NCBI GenBank assembly: GCA_016081115.2
Contig: CM071934.1
Span: 60,311,267-60,375,266, forward strand
DNA length: 64,000 nt
Source of the DNA: Rehmannia glutinosa
Lineage: Eukaryota; Streptophyta; Magnoliopsida; Lamiales; Orobanchaceae
Direction: 5' to 3'
In this document: in pieces, positions 23,904 to 35,296 of the stretch
Layout: every line of letters starts with the position of its first letter
How positions within the stretch are numbered: the stretch's first letter is position 1
Notes under the pieces: generated by a model
What the model saw: the letters and a program-made list of their open reading frames with translations, nothing else
The model's database searches: none
What the model was told of the DNA's origin: nothing
Made by a program: the position numbers and the translations under genes

Positions 23904-24920
23904 GGTTTGTGGTGTGATTTTTGTTTTTGTTTGTTTTCTTTTTGTAAAAAAAAAAAAAAACGAGTGTTGTTGTACGGCATCACGCACGGGTGACTGTGTG
24001 CTAGGCGCATGTGCATGCACTGGAGGGAGGAATAATGTGGCTTCGGCATGAAGCACGGGCGGCCCCGTGCGCAAAGGCGCACGACCCGTGCGTCCTTGGT
24101 GAGATAATATTAAGGTACAAAATTTGAAGTGATGGTTGAAGGAAGAAGTCTAGCGATATGAGGAGATGCGAGGAGGGCCACCACCCGCACAATGAATCGG
24201 TAAATCCACGAGTTTTATATTGAAATTTTATCTTCTCTTACATGCGATATAATTTCATTTAAGTTTGGGGAGATAGTTATTTTGATATGAAATGTGTGGA
24301 TTAAAAAAAAATTGCATTTTTGTGTGTTTTCATATAGTTGCATGTAGAGCATTTTAGGTTGCATTGCATTAGAAGCACGTTTACATCTTTAGCACGTTTA
24401 TTGCTTTCATAGAGAGTTTAGAGAGTGAGTTGATCGATATTGAGATTCTCATGCTTTATTTTTGAAAATTTTGTATTATTTGGATTGGGTGTCGAGTATG
24501 AGTTGATTGAGCCATGAATAGATGACTTTAAGCATATGAATATTGAGAACGTGGTATGATGCTTTGAATTACATATTTACAAGCTTGTGAGATTTTGAGC
24601 CTTTTTTGCTTCTATTTTTTGTGATCTTGTTTGTAATTTGAGTGTATCATTCATGTTGTTAGAATTCTAGAACTTGCTCTAGCATCTCTGTCAAGGTCAC
24701 ATGTTGTATGCGGTGTGAAAATGATCAAAGGCCATTTTGTTAGCCCTTCAAGCCTTTTGCTTACCTAATGATGATATTGAAATCCCTAGTTAGCCAACTT
24801 GAGCCTATTGCCTAATTTTTAATAGCCACAATTCAAGCCTTAACTTGATAAATCTTTTACCCAACACTTGAGCGTATAGCATTGAGTAAAGGAATTGAAT
24901 AAGGGTGAATGGGTCAAATC
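23904..24920 (+). other. non-coding 3' part of the Athila-like fragment
   Basis: No ORF is supported. It holds a GC-rich patch at 23970-24090 with 'gcacggg'/'cccgtgc' words, then AT-rich sequence. It stops at the FAR1-type repeat. Confidence 0.6.
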
Positions 24921-26367
24921 TTTTTATGTTAAAGTATCATTTTTCGAGGAAAAATATCTACTTTTTATGTTAAAGTGTCGGTTTTCATTGTCATAAAGTA
25001 TACTGTTATATTGAATTGTTGATTGCTAGGACTTGATTAGTTAACAAAGTTAGGACATTTGCCGCCCATTGATTTTGTAAAGACTTGAAAAAGCCACTCA
25101 AACGATTGATTTTTCATCAGATAAAAAAGCACACCCAAACATGACATTTTTCCAATGGTTGTTGACCCTAACAAATGGCACACAAATCAAATTATACTTA
25201 TTTGTACGATAAGTTGTGTCAAATACCAAAACATCACCATATATTTTGTAGCCTTCCATCATCATAGAATCTCTCCAAAATACATTAGATAATCTACCAT
25301 TTTCATCCAATTTCACTCTAAAAAAGAAATCCTCATCTTCGACACCTTGTTGATATAAGATATCAACTAATGTTTGTGCCTCGTCACCTTCTATTGCCTT
25401 TATTTTCAATCTATTAACAAAATTCAAATGGTCTTTTAAAGTATGGCCAAGGCATCGTCCCTCTCCCCCGCATCATGCACCATATAATGAGTAAGATTGA
25501 GTAGCTTTCATCCCACAAGATATCATATCCTCAATAGCTTTGCCTTTTTCATTTGTAATGACTCTTTTAGAACAATGTAGATGGCTCCATTCCCTTCTTG
25601 TGAGTTGATGATTGTGTTCCATAATATCTTTGAACTACCTCATAAAGTCCCTCTCCATTTAACTCTACTCTCATTGAAGCTTTACATCCGGTGCATGTAA
25701 AATTAGCCTTTTTCTTTTCTCGTATTAGAACATTACTTGAATCCGAGAAGAACATACATAATATTTCTCAATGACAACACTGTTTTAATTTGTAGATTTT
25801 CTAGTGGTTGATTTTCGTACACTAAACCCGATAACACAAGCATGACGATAATACAACCGATGCATATCCTTAATTGTTTTCCTTGTTATATGCGAGAAGA
25901 CAACCACTCACATCAAACTCATTTTCATCTTCGTTATCCCCTCGGGCTCATTGGAATTCTTGATTTCATCACCCTCATCAATAGAGGCAATAATTGTGAC
26001 AACATCTAAATGTAATACTTTTGGTTAGAAATATGATACTTTTCATTGAAAAAGTGATACTTTTTACTAGAAAAGCAATACTTCAAAAAGAAGTGATAAA
26101 AAATAAGAAGCACACTACCTTTAGCTTCTTGGAGCATTGTATACTTGCATTCGTGTGGTAATATTGATTTCATCATTTTCACGAGCAACGCCAATAATTG
26201 TGACAACATCTAAATGTAATACTTTTGGTTAGAAATATGATACTTTTCATTGAAAAAGTGATACTTTTTACTAGAAAAGCGATACTTCAAAAACTCGAAG
26301 TGACAAAAAATGAGAAGCACATTACCTTGACTTCTTGGAGCATTGTATTACTTGCATTCGTGTGGTA
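24921..26367. repeat. direct repeat B of the FAR1-type locus (1447 bp)
   Basis: Partner of 20026-21468. The copy continues beyond 26367 into exons that copy 1 lacks. Confidence 0.85.
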
Positions 26368-26801
26368 TCTTACCGATTTCGTCATTTTCACGAGCAATGC
26401 CAATAATTGAGACAACATCTAAATGTAATAATTTTGGTTAGAAATATGATACTTTTTACTAGAAAAACAATACTTTAAAAGCGATGTGACAAAAAATGAG
26501 AAGCACATTACCTTAAGCTTCTTAGAGCATTGTATTACTTGCATTCCGTGTGGCAATATTGATTTCATCATTTTCACGAGCGCCAATAATTGTAATAACA
26601 TCTTAATGTAATACTTTTGGTTAGAAATCGATACTTTTTATTGAAAACATGATATTTTTACTAGAAAAGCAATACTTCAAAAAGCGAAGTGACAAAAATG
26701 ACTAGCATATTACCTTTAGCTTCGGGAGCATTGCATCACTGCATTCTGTGTCAATGTTGATTTCATCACCTCATCACTAGAGTCAATAAGCGTGACAACA
26801 T
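26119..26801 (-). repeat. tandem array of four small exons with splice sites
   Basis: Exons at 26714-26801 (88 bp), 26512-26601 (90), 26326-26418 (93) and 26119-26209 (91) are near-copies. Each begins right after an AG acceptor ('catttag' or 'cattaag') and ends 'aag' before a GTAATRTGC or GTAGTG donor. Introns of about 110-120 bp share AGTATC words. All introns would be phase 1 (G|AT giving Asp: 'DVVTIIG', 'DVVTLIDSSDE'), so exons could be added or skipped without changing frame, though each present copy has an indel or stop. Copy 1 retains one full unit (21220-21311) and part of another. Confidence 0.65.
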
Positions 26802-26929
26802 CTAAATGCAATACTTTTGGTTAGAAATCGATACTTTTTATTTAAAAAGTGATACTTTTAGTCGAGAAAAGTAATACTTTTTGTAGAAGAAATCATACTT
26901 TTCTTGCCATGCTCTTTAATATTGTTCAT

Positions 26930-28370
26930 TTTTTCTCTTCAACAAAACTTACACAGAAAATTTGGAAAAGAAAAAATCATTAGAGAAGAAGAAGGTTATT
27001 CATACAACAACCAACACCAACACCAATTTCATATATTTTGCAAAAACGACAATTAGTATCTATGTTTCAATAGGTAAATTAAAATATGTAAACTACAAAT
27101 TTTACGTGCGGTGTGACAAAGACATAATCAAGAGTGTCGACGCCTAGGCGAGGGTATCTCGTGCGTTGACGTTGAGGGGAGGAAAAGAGAGAACGCGAGT
27201 GAGGGAGCTGGGGGTTTTTGTGTTTTGTGTCTGTTTTATTCAATTCCAATGAAGGAGAGAACACAGGGTTACATTCGTGGTTGGGCCTTGTTCAACGGGT
27301 TTCTAGGCGGGTTTAGTATATGAGGCTCCGTCTCACACGGACCTAGATTCGTGAGATGGTCTCACAAGAGACTCCCTAATCAAAATATACTCCTACTCAA
27401 ACTAGGAAACTTAAAACATAAAATAAGGAAGCAAGAATATCATTGTAACGACTATACGATTTCGACCCAAACACATACACATTAATTTCTTGTTAGATTT
27501 GTGTCGATTTGCATGTCGGGTCCGAATTGCCACCCATAGTCAACCGTAAGACTCAGAGCCCTGTGCTCGAGCATTTGCATCCTCCATGCATCCTTGTAAT
27601 TATTGTTTTTTTGGAAAAAAATCTTCTCAGACGATCATGATTTGGTAAAAATTAGATCTCTTAATAACTAATGAGTAATTAAATAATAATAGCTTGTTTG
27701 GTAGAGCCTATGGTAGCAGCTAAGTAGGAAAATTTAGGGCAAATAGTATCCTAGGTTTAAACCACATGATCGAGGACAAAAACCAGTTGTATTTAGGTGT
27801 CATCTCAATATTTTAATTATTTATAAAGTGTTAAACCACAAAATATGATACTTTGTTTAACTAGCAGAATATAGTCCAAAGCAAGTAGCCAACAAAATTT
27901 ATGAGGGTCAAACCAGCAAACACGAGTTGCTGTTGGAATTGCCAACACACCATTTCCTAAAGTCATGGCCCATTCATGCCAAGAATAATGGTCTTATGTA
28001 CCAGTATGCCATTCTTCTATCTCTTTCAATTCCTACATAGACTTTGTTACAAATGTTGGTAAGTTTTGTTTGGTTTTTCCTAATAATTGCCCTCCTTGTA
28101 CGTAGAGGTTGAAAATGGGTCAACAAGTCATAATCCAAATTTCATAATTTTTCTGTAGTGGACACCCAAAACAATTGTTTAAATAAATATTGGAATTAAT
28201 TCGATATACGTAAGTCATGTAACACATTCAGTTTAATTCACTGACTTACATGGTCACATGATAAATAACAATCTAAATTGTGCATAGGATAACATTTTGA
28301 GGCATATATGATACAATCATCAATAATAGATCGAACAAAAACACGAACACCACAAGAAAAAATCGGTTTA
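26930..28370. other. no gene seen; LTR-like patches
   Basis: 27120-27300 is GC-richer and looks like retroelement leader sequence, but I could not pair it. Near 27345 'gtgagatggtctcacaaga' is a short palindrome-like motif common in plant repeats. The rest is AT-rich with no ORF I can support. Confidence 0.45.
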
Positions 28371-28789
28371 TGATGCTTTTTCTTGTAGATCACTCAAGTC
28401 GAGGTTTACGAATAAGTTGTATTTTTCCTCAGGAGATTTTCATCTTCGTGGTGGGAACTTGCCTACAATACAAAGAAACATTAGAGGGGCCAGAGTTGTC
28501 CCAAGGAGGCCCATCCGATGCTCAAGTTAGCAAGGCGAATGAGAGAAAATATTGAGCGAAGAAAGAAAATCTTGAATAAGAATCATGCAAATTAACTTAC
28601 AAATGGGATGGAGCGACCTTTATATACCGAGTAGCGGGCCTCATGGGCCGCGTAGGAGAAAACGGCTCGTGGACTAGATAATTTTATCTATAGCCCAATA
28701 ATTAATAGATAATATTAGGTAATTAAACATATTAAATAAATGCCTAAATTGATTAATAACAATAATAGTTAGAGACATTTTTGCTCACA
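28371..28789 (-). repeat. 3' LTR of the Tat-like element
   Basis: 419 bp, minus-strand TGTGAGCAAAAATG to 'gcatca'. It matches 43420-43714 over the shared part, including 'cttcgtggtgggaacttgcc' and the TATA box 'ggtatataaagg' (minus; near 28619-28630). The region upstream of TATA is AT-rich. Confidence 0.78.
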
Positions 28790-28805
28790 ACATAGCCCCG
28801 ACTCA
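28790..28805 (-). other. polypurine tract of the Tat-like element
   Basis: Minus strand 'gagtcggggctatgt' lies directly before the LTR start TGTGAGC. It is short and interrupted by pyrimidines, so only moderately convincing. Confidence 0.5.
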
Positions 28806-29062
28806 GGTCTTTGTTGAAACATAGAACAATGCAAAGAGCTAGAATGGTATCGCGCTTGGCCTATTTTATTCTTTATCTTGTCTTGTCTTGAGATGTCTTG
28901 GTTACTTTTACACAAGGACAAGCTTGGGAAGAGTACTTTGACCATGTCTTCAAGAGGTAAAATTTCTCTCTCTACTTTTTTCCAATTTTGAATTTTCTTA
29001 CTTAGTAGAACACTTGGTGAAATCTTGTTGAGAGTTAAGAAAAATGTCCATGGAGAGTTGGA

Positions 29063-30378
29063 GTGAGGAGTGAGATGAATCAAGTGGTGAGAGGGAGAAT
29101 AGCCGAGGGAGCCGGGAGATGGCACCCGATGATGCCAAGAGTGCTCGGGGGGAGGGCTTCTCCCGCGCGCCCTTCAGGCGCGTCAAAGCGCGTCTCTACA
29201 CCTTTCTGTCCGAGGGAAGGCGTCTTCCGAGGGGTATCCCAAGGCACCTGGTCCATTCTTTTTCACGCATTTTTCCATCTTCTCCGGAGTTCTCTTATGT
29301 TTCAAGTTGGGTTTGAGATCCGGCTTTTACAATCAATTCCACTCGGTGGCGGGGCATTACCGATCGGTCGGTGTCAGTTCCATTGTTCATTCCGTCTTTG
29401 CGTGGACTTCAATATTCCCTCTTTTACTCGGAGCTTTGTCTTCTTTGGTAAAGGAGTCGTAGAGCTTCCATCGGGTTCAAGACCGAGTGAAGAGGTTTGC
29501 GAGGAGAAGTCGAGGAGAAAAGTCCGGATGAGGCCCCTTGGTCTAAGTATCGGCATAGAGAGGCCCGGATGTAGAGATGTTGTTCTAGGGGAGTTGGTGA
29601 GAAGAGTTACTTCCAAGTGTCTTCGTAGGTTAAAGGAGCAATTAGAGATTCCCTTGGAGTTTTGCATGTTGGTCCCAAGGTAGGAGGATAGATTCACTCA
29701 TCCACTCGGGGGCTTCATTATGGTATATTTATCTAGTTTTTCTTGTTGATGGATTTCACTCCCTCTTCTATGCTAAGATGCCTTCAGAAACACCTTCTTT
29801 CATTTCTTTCCCACTACCGGTCTGCAAGTTCCTCATCAGGCTTCCTTTTCTGGCGGGCTCGGAAGGAGGATTTTTCTTTGTGAAGGATAGTTGTTGGTAG
29901 GTTCCCCATGAGTGGGTTTATGAGGCTAAGTCGGCGCGTGGAACCACTTCTTCTCACAAGGAGATGACAGAGATCTATATATCAAAGGGGTTGTTTAGTA
30001 GTCTCTTCGATGTTTGAGAGTTCTTGGGTATTCAAAGATAGCATTTACTTTCTTGCCTTGCTCTTTACTTGTGTACTTAGTTGTTTTTTGTTTTTCGATA
30101 TTGTCTTTTGTTTACTCCTCGGGAAAGGAGAGTGAAGACATTTCTAGTTGATGGCTTCCAAGGAGAAAAATAAGGAGAAGGCCAAGGGATCATCTTTCAT
30201 TTGGGGAGCTCGAGCACTGCCCCCAGGAGGGTGAGCGCGACCGATGCTCGAGGTCTCGCCTTGAGATTGTGCACGAGATGTTGTCCCCGCTCCGTGGTGG
30301 GGCTACTTTCGGGATTGTTGGCCCACGAGTTCTCTTTTCTAGCAGTTTGAATCACCGTGAGGGGATTGATCTCATTGG
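29063..30378 (+). pseudogene. antisense ORF of the Tat-like element, first part
   Basis: Plus-strand fragments in alternating frames: a 206-codon open stretch 29063-29683, 'SVGVSSIVHSVFAWTSIFPL' in another frame, and 'MPSETPSFISFPLPVCKFLI' near 29778. Composition and position suggest the 'putative gypsy-type transposon' ORF that Tat/Retand-like elements carry opposite to gag-pol. Its function is not known. The copia insertion at 30379 separates it from the C-terminal part (37957 on). Several stops and shifts. Confidence 0.45.
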
Positions 30379-31889
30379 TGTAAGTCCAGCGTCTACGATA
30401 ATCTAGAGGGGGTGAATAGATTATCTCCATCTTTTCGATTATGCCCTCTTTTTCGAATCAAATACGCCAAGACGATAATAAAGGTGCGAGAAGTAAACAA
30501 CACGCGTCGATTTATAGAGGTTCAACCCACCTAGGGCCTAATCCTCTACCACCCCAGTATCTCCAGGGATGGATTTCAAAAAGAAAAAATATTTTATTAA
30601 TTACCACAATTAATACAACATCACCTTACAACACCTTGAAGAGTACCACACTCTTCTTCAACACCACCTTTGAGATTACCACAATCTCTCTTGAATATTA
30701 CCACAATCTCCAACGGCACCTTGTGAAGATTACCACAATCTTCAACCTCGAAGAACACCAAATTCTTCAATCACCTCAAGAGCACCACACTCTTGAAACA
30801 CCTATCACCTAGATCACCCAAGGGTATTCTTTCCACAAGAATACTCACAAGGATGTCTTGTGTTGAATGATGACCAAAATCAACATTACAACTCAATAAT
30901 GAATATTACAATTTGAGTGCAAGTGTAATCAAGAAATAAAAAGCCTAGACCTCAAGATTGTGCAAGTGCAAGAACTTGGGCTTATTACAACAAGAATGTA
31001 AAATATGAAAGCTTGGAGAATTTGCAGATTTCTTGTTGTGTATTTTCTTGTATGTGTTATATATATTGTGTCTTCAATTCATCCTCTATTTATAGGAGAG
31101 TCTTCACAACATAGGCTCCCAACATAGGCTCCTTCTTTCTTCACTTTTGTCTATAAAAGAGGATCACAAGATATAGAAATATTGTACAAAAATGAAAAGT
31201 AAATCTTCTTGTCAAAGAATTCAAACGGTACAATTTTACATCACGCATTTGCAGCAGGCGACCGGTTGCCTGTTTAAGATTTTGAACGTTTGAAAAAATA
31301 GTGCGATCAAGTACAAGTCGAAGGAGGGTCGACCGCTCGCCCCCAGCTTGACCGGTCCCCCTCTTCAACTTTTGTGTTCGAGTGTTCTGTTTCATTTCGC
31401 ACTCTTTGTAGTCTGGTCTTTCCTCTTGTTCGGCAGTCGACCTCCAAATTGAAATGTTGTCCGATTTTTATCAAAAATAAACTTCAAGAAATACTCCAAA
31501 AAATTAGTAAAAACATTTTAAATCACTTGGGAGTATTTGGACAACATTTATAAACATAGTAAACTCATTTAAACAAAACCATCAAAAGTGTTGTCCATTT
31601 TTATCGAATAATAAACTCTAAGAAATACTCCATGAAATTAGTAAAAATATTTTAAATCTTTTAGGAGTATTTGGACAACATTGTTTTGGTGTAAAAACCA
31701 ATTAACATAAAATCATCAAAAGTGTTGTCCAATTTTATCGAGTAATAAACTCTAAGAAATACTCCAAAAATTAGTAAAAATATTTTAAATCATTTAGGAG
31801 TATTTGGACAACATTTATAAACATTGTTTTGGTATAAAAACTCATTTAAACATAATCATCAAAATCTTGATAAAAACATTTATCTAACA
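30379..31889 (-). repeat. 3' LTR of the nested copia element
   Basis: It starts (minus) TGTTAGATAAATG and ends 'ggacttaca'. Within 30600-30810 and again in the 5' LTR is a run of short 'accacaatct(c/t)' and 'accacactctt' words in a loose 20-40 bp periodicity. 31440-31870 holds three tandem units beginning 'gttgtcc(g/a)(a)tttt(t)atc', about 140 bp each. Confidence 0.88.
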
Positions 31890-31907
31890 AACTCCCCCTT
31901 TTTGATG
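31890..31907 (-). other. polypurine tract of the nested copia
   Basis: Minus strand 'atcatcaaaaagggggagtt' directly before the 3' LTR. Confidence 0.85.
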
Positions 31908-33180
31908 ATTACAAACCAAAACAATTTTAGGAAGTAGATTTTAAAACAAAACAAATTTTCCGGTCTAAAACATCAATCCATTATAAGCAAGATTCATCAT
32001 AAGTACAAACACACAAGAATAGGAGCAAAGATTTTTCAAAATCATTTTTGCACAAGCTCCCCCTATCAATATGCATATCAAGAACAAGTATAAAAGCAAC
32101 CAACTAAAAGCTAAAAGCTTAGCTTTTACAACTTAAGCTTGAATTTCATGAGGTTATAAGCTCCCCCTGTCATAAAACATCATTAGTTAAGCATAAAAGT
32201 CCATAATACATCACATGGACTAAGTATTGTTCACAACTTTTGGCTTTAAAGAGCCCTAGCTTATAGCTTTTCTTGCAAGCTTATTTTCGCTTCTTTGAGC
32301 ATACGAGCGTTTTCCTGTTTCTCCCCTTTGGAATCATCAAAATAATGTTATCACGACAAAAACATCATATAATTATATCAAAGTGCGCAATTTAAACGAT
32401 TTATCGAGCATATTGAGCATTTAAGCTTAAATTCCGAATAAAAGGGAAACAATTGCTCATTTGATTTGTAAAAGCTCATTTGATTGATAAAACATGATCT
32501 CTATAAACTTATAAAACTTTTCAAATCAAGAGAATCATGTAAGTGATGAATTTTTCATTGAAACATTTTGTCAAACACTTGGCGTGCGTCGAATAAAACA
32601 AGAGAAGTATAACGCCTTTGTGATTCGTTTAAGCCAAAAATTTTCATTACCAATTGAAATACAACAATATTCATTCATCACCAATCATCATATACAACAT
32701 ACTAATACAAGAATTTCATTAAAATAACAAGATACAAGTACATTCTCAAGGGTTCAACCCAATTGAGCAAAGGAAGTAGAATTCTTACCATTCAATCGGT
32801 AAAGACGAGCAATTTTGATGATAATCGAGTAATATAATCCCCAAATTATGTAATTTATGCAACAAAACTCATTTGGAGTGAATTTAACCAAAATGGGACG
32901 AGAATAGAGTTAAAAGGGCCAAAATGCCAAAGTCTGAGAACAGAGACGAATTTAACCAAAAATATGCAATGGGCGACTGGTTGGGGGTGATGTCGACCGG
33001 TCGAGGCATAGGGTGACCGGTCGGCCTCACCCCAACTGGTCACTGGATCAGTGTATATTTCAAAAGTCCAAAATTTGATCCAAAAATCCGATTTTTTCGC
33101 CCCAAGTTTTTAAAACTTGCAAAATGCAAACGTGGACCTCATTTAATATACTTTATGTCATAATCAAGCTCGGAATGAGG
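31908..33180 (-). other. non-coding region between copia pol remnant and 3' LTR
   Basis: AT-rich, with 'gctccccct(a/g)tc' purine-run echoes near 32050 and 32162 resembling extra PPTs. At 32970-33050 is a 'gaccggtcg' cluster like the one in the LTRs near 37300-37500. No ORF is supported. Confidence 0.55.
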
Positions 33181-33189
33181 TAGAAGACT

Positions 33190-34340
33190 CGGCGGTGAAC
33201 GATTAAAAAGTCCGCTAGTTATCCTTGAGACGGAATTAAGCACATCTCAAATTTTTGTTTAAGAAACACAATCCCTTAGAAAAATATATCGAATCTCAAT
33301 ATGTTTAATTTGAATACGAATAACCAAATAATATATACCGGACTTGTTATCCCGAAAAATAAGAATGTTTTAAGACTTTCGATACAACAAGTCATAAGAA
33401 GAAGTGCCTTTCAAATATTTGAAAATTTCTTTTAACGGCACTTTAATGAGATTCATTGGGATAGTTTTGAATCCGAGCATATAGACATAAGGTATATAAA
33501 ATGTCGAGTCTAAAGGAATAAGAAAAGTTAGTGAACATACCTCGATTATGTTTGTCGTCAATATGCCTTCCTCAACCTTTGTCAAACTTTACATTGGTAG
33601 CCATAGAGGTTGAGATGATTCTTCCTTCTTCAATGCTTAACTTCTTCAAATGTACTTTTGTATACTTTGATTGTGAATTATAACCACTTTCTTGGCATTG
33701 TTTAACTTGAAGTCCAATGAAGAAATTTTAGCTCCCCATCATGATCATCTTAAGTTCACCTTGCATCAACTTAGAAAATAACTTGTACAATAATTCATTA
33801 GTAGCACCATAAATGATATCATAAATTTATACAAGTATACAATCTTGCCCTTTTTTCAAGAACAAAGAGAGTAGTATAAACTTTACCTCTTGTGAAACCA
33901 TTTAGCAAAAATAGCTAAGTCTATCATACCATACATGGGGTACTTGTTTTAAACCATATAAGACCTTTTATAAAAATCATTTGGCCTAGAAAAATTTTAA
34001 ACCCTGGAGGTTGTTTTTTATATAGGCTTCTTCTTGAATAAAACCATTTAGAAAATTGGATTTAACATCCATTTGGTAAAACTTGAAATTGTCTTAAAAC
34101 AAGAATGGGCAAGTAAAATGCAAATAGCTTTTAAATGTGCTACTGGTGCAAATGTTACATCAAAATCAATACCTTGACGATACTTTCGAGCTACTAACCT
34201 TGCCTTGGTCAACAAGCTTGTTCCAAAATTCAAAAATTTCTGCAAAATCTTAATCAAGATATCTTGCACAAGAGCATAGTAATATCGAAAAATAGAGACA
34301 TAATAACAAGTAACACATACTATGCTTTCAAACAAATCAT
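33190..34340 (-). pseudogene. copia reverse transcriptase remnant
   Basis: The minus strand reads 'ARLVARKYRQGIDFDVTFAP' (the start of copia RT), then 'LNGFIQEEAYIK', 'LYGLKQVPHVWYDRLS', a damaged YVDD box ('IYDIIYGATNELLY'), 'FSKLMQGELKMIMMG' and 'YLKGTSSYDLLYRKS' near 33420-33370. The order is right for copia RT into the RNase H linker. RNase H proper is mostly missing and several stops are present, so it is inactive. Confidence 0.82.
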
Positions 34341-35290
34341 CAAGAGTTTCATAAAATATTTAAGTTCAAATAAGCTTATAGGAAGCTATATAAGGTCTCT
34401 TTTGAAATTTAAAAATTCAAGAGCATATAGTTGAGACCTCATTTTAAAGGAAGCATTTGAACAAAAGTTTAGACAAGAATGAATATGCATAATTCTAAGA
34501 TGAGAATGAAAATCAAATGTTTTATCAAAATACAATCCTTTACCAATCTAGGATAAAACAAGCTTTATCGAATAGTGCTTTTCAAAAATCGAAAAATCCT
34601 CTAAAATATGGCACTTGTATGAAATACTTTGAAATATCTTGAAAAGCAAACACATAAGCATATGGCAAAAGTATATCGAGTCTATGAGATGAATAACGAG
34701 TGGTGAGCGTGCCTCGATAGTTTATGTCACTCTTGAGTAGATAACCATTGATGAAGATATATAAGTCCTATACAATTCTTAAAACAAATATTGCCCAAAA
34801 ATATAGCAATAGAAATGTAGGCTAAAAAGATAACACAAGTATATTATGCATAATAAGTCAATAAGAGATGATGATCATACAAATTATTGTAAATACACAA
34901 GAGTTTTAAAAACATCATGCAAGATCTTCTTTTTCAAAGAATTTTAAACACACAAATATATTGAAGACCTTAATTTTAAAAATAAATTTTTGAAAACTCA
35001 TTTCACAAATAAAAACTTGCATAATAACAAAATAAAATTCATATTTAAATGGGGAGATACGATTTACCAATTTCGCCATTTCCATGGGTTGTGTTGTTCC
35101 CATTGTTGATGATATCTTCTCCTTTGAAAATCATTTTGTTGATGATAGCTCTTCCTATTGCTCCATTTCCAAGGATTGTATCATTCCCTTTGTTGATAAT
35201 ATTTTCTTTGGAAATTCATTTTGTTGATGTCTTCTTCTTTGATCAAATGAGATGGTCATTTGATGTCTTCTTGGCGATATAAATTTTCCT
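34341..35290 (-). other. region where copia integrase should be; not recognised
   Basis: 34900-35290 is low-complexity, Gln/Met-rich gag-like coding ('NEFPKKILSTKG', 'GTTQPMEMAKLVNR'). 34341-34900 is AT-rich with no HHCC or DDE pattern that I could find. Integrase is probably deleted. Confidence 0.4.
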
Positions 35291-35296
35291 CGATTA

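Larger units (their letters stand above)
21469..24920 (+). mobile_element. Athila-like gypsy fragment between the two FAR1-type copies
   Basis: Order: LTR (about 21472-22988), PBS (22994), gag C-terminal remnant (23157-23640), conserved pol-end block (23858-23903), a 'taagtttggggagatag' purine run near 24255-24271 and AT-rich non-coding sequence to 24920. Protease, RT and integrase are absent and there is no 3' LTR, so it is a truncated deletion derivative. It lies exactly between the two direct repeats. Confidence 0.75.
24921..26929 (-). pseudogene. FAR1/FRS-type gene, copy 2, 3'-truncated
   Basis: The large exon from 26005 downward repeats copy 1: acidic leader, DNA-binding region ('GCKASMRVELNGEGLYE' at 25700-25640) and MULE core ('GDVLVFDTTYRTNKYNL', 'HWKNVMFGCAFLSDE' at 25250-25110). 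It is cut at 24921 inside the next intron, so the SWIM half is missing. Upstream are four tandem small exons (26119-26801) and a possible first exon starting at 26929 ('MNNIKEHG'). Frameshifts near 25610 and 25745 break the frame. The two copies are complementary truncations of one gene type. Confidence 0.78.

Noticed and set aside
26895..26929. First exon 'MNNIKEHG' with a GC-AG intron in FAR1-type copy 2
   Set aside because: A GCAAG donor after it is possible but rests on five bases; mentioned only as possible in the gene entry.
29063..29683. 206-codon open stretch as a standalone gene
   Set aside because: It lies inside the Tat-like element in the position of its antisense ORF, and the better family likeness alternates between frames. 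Kept only as part of a pseudogene.
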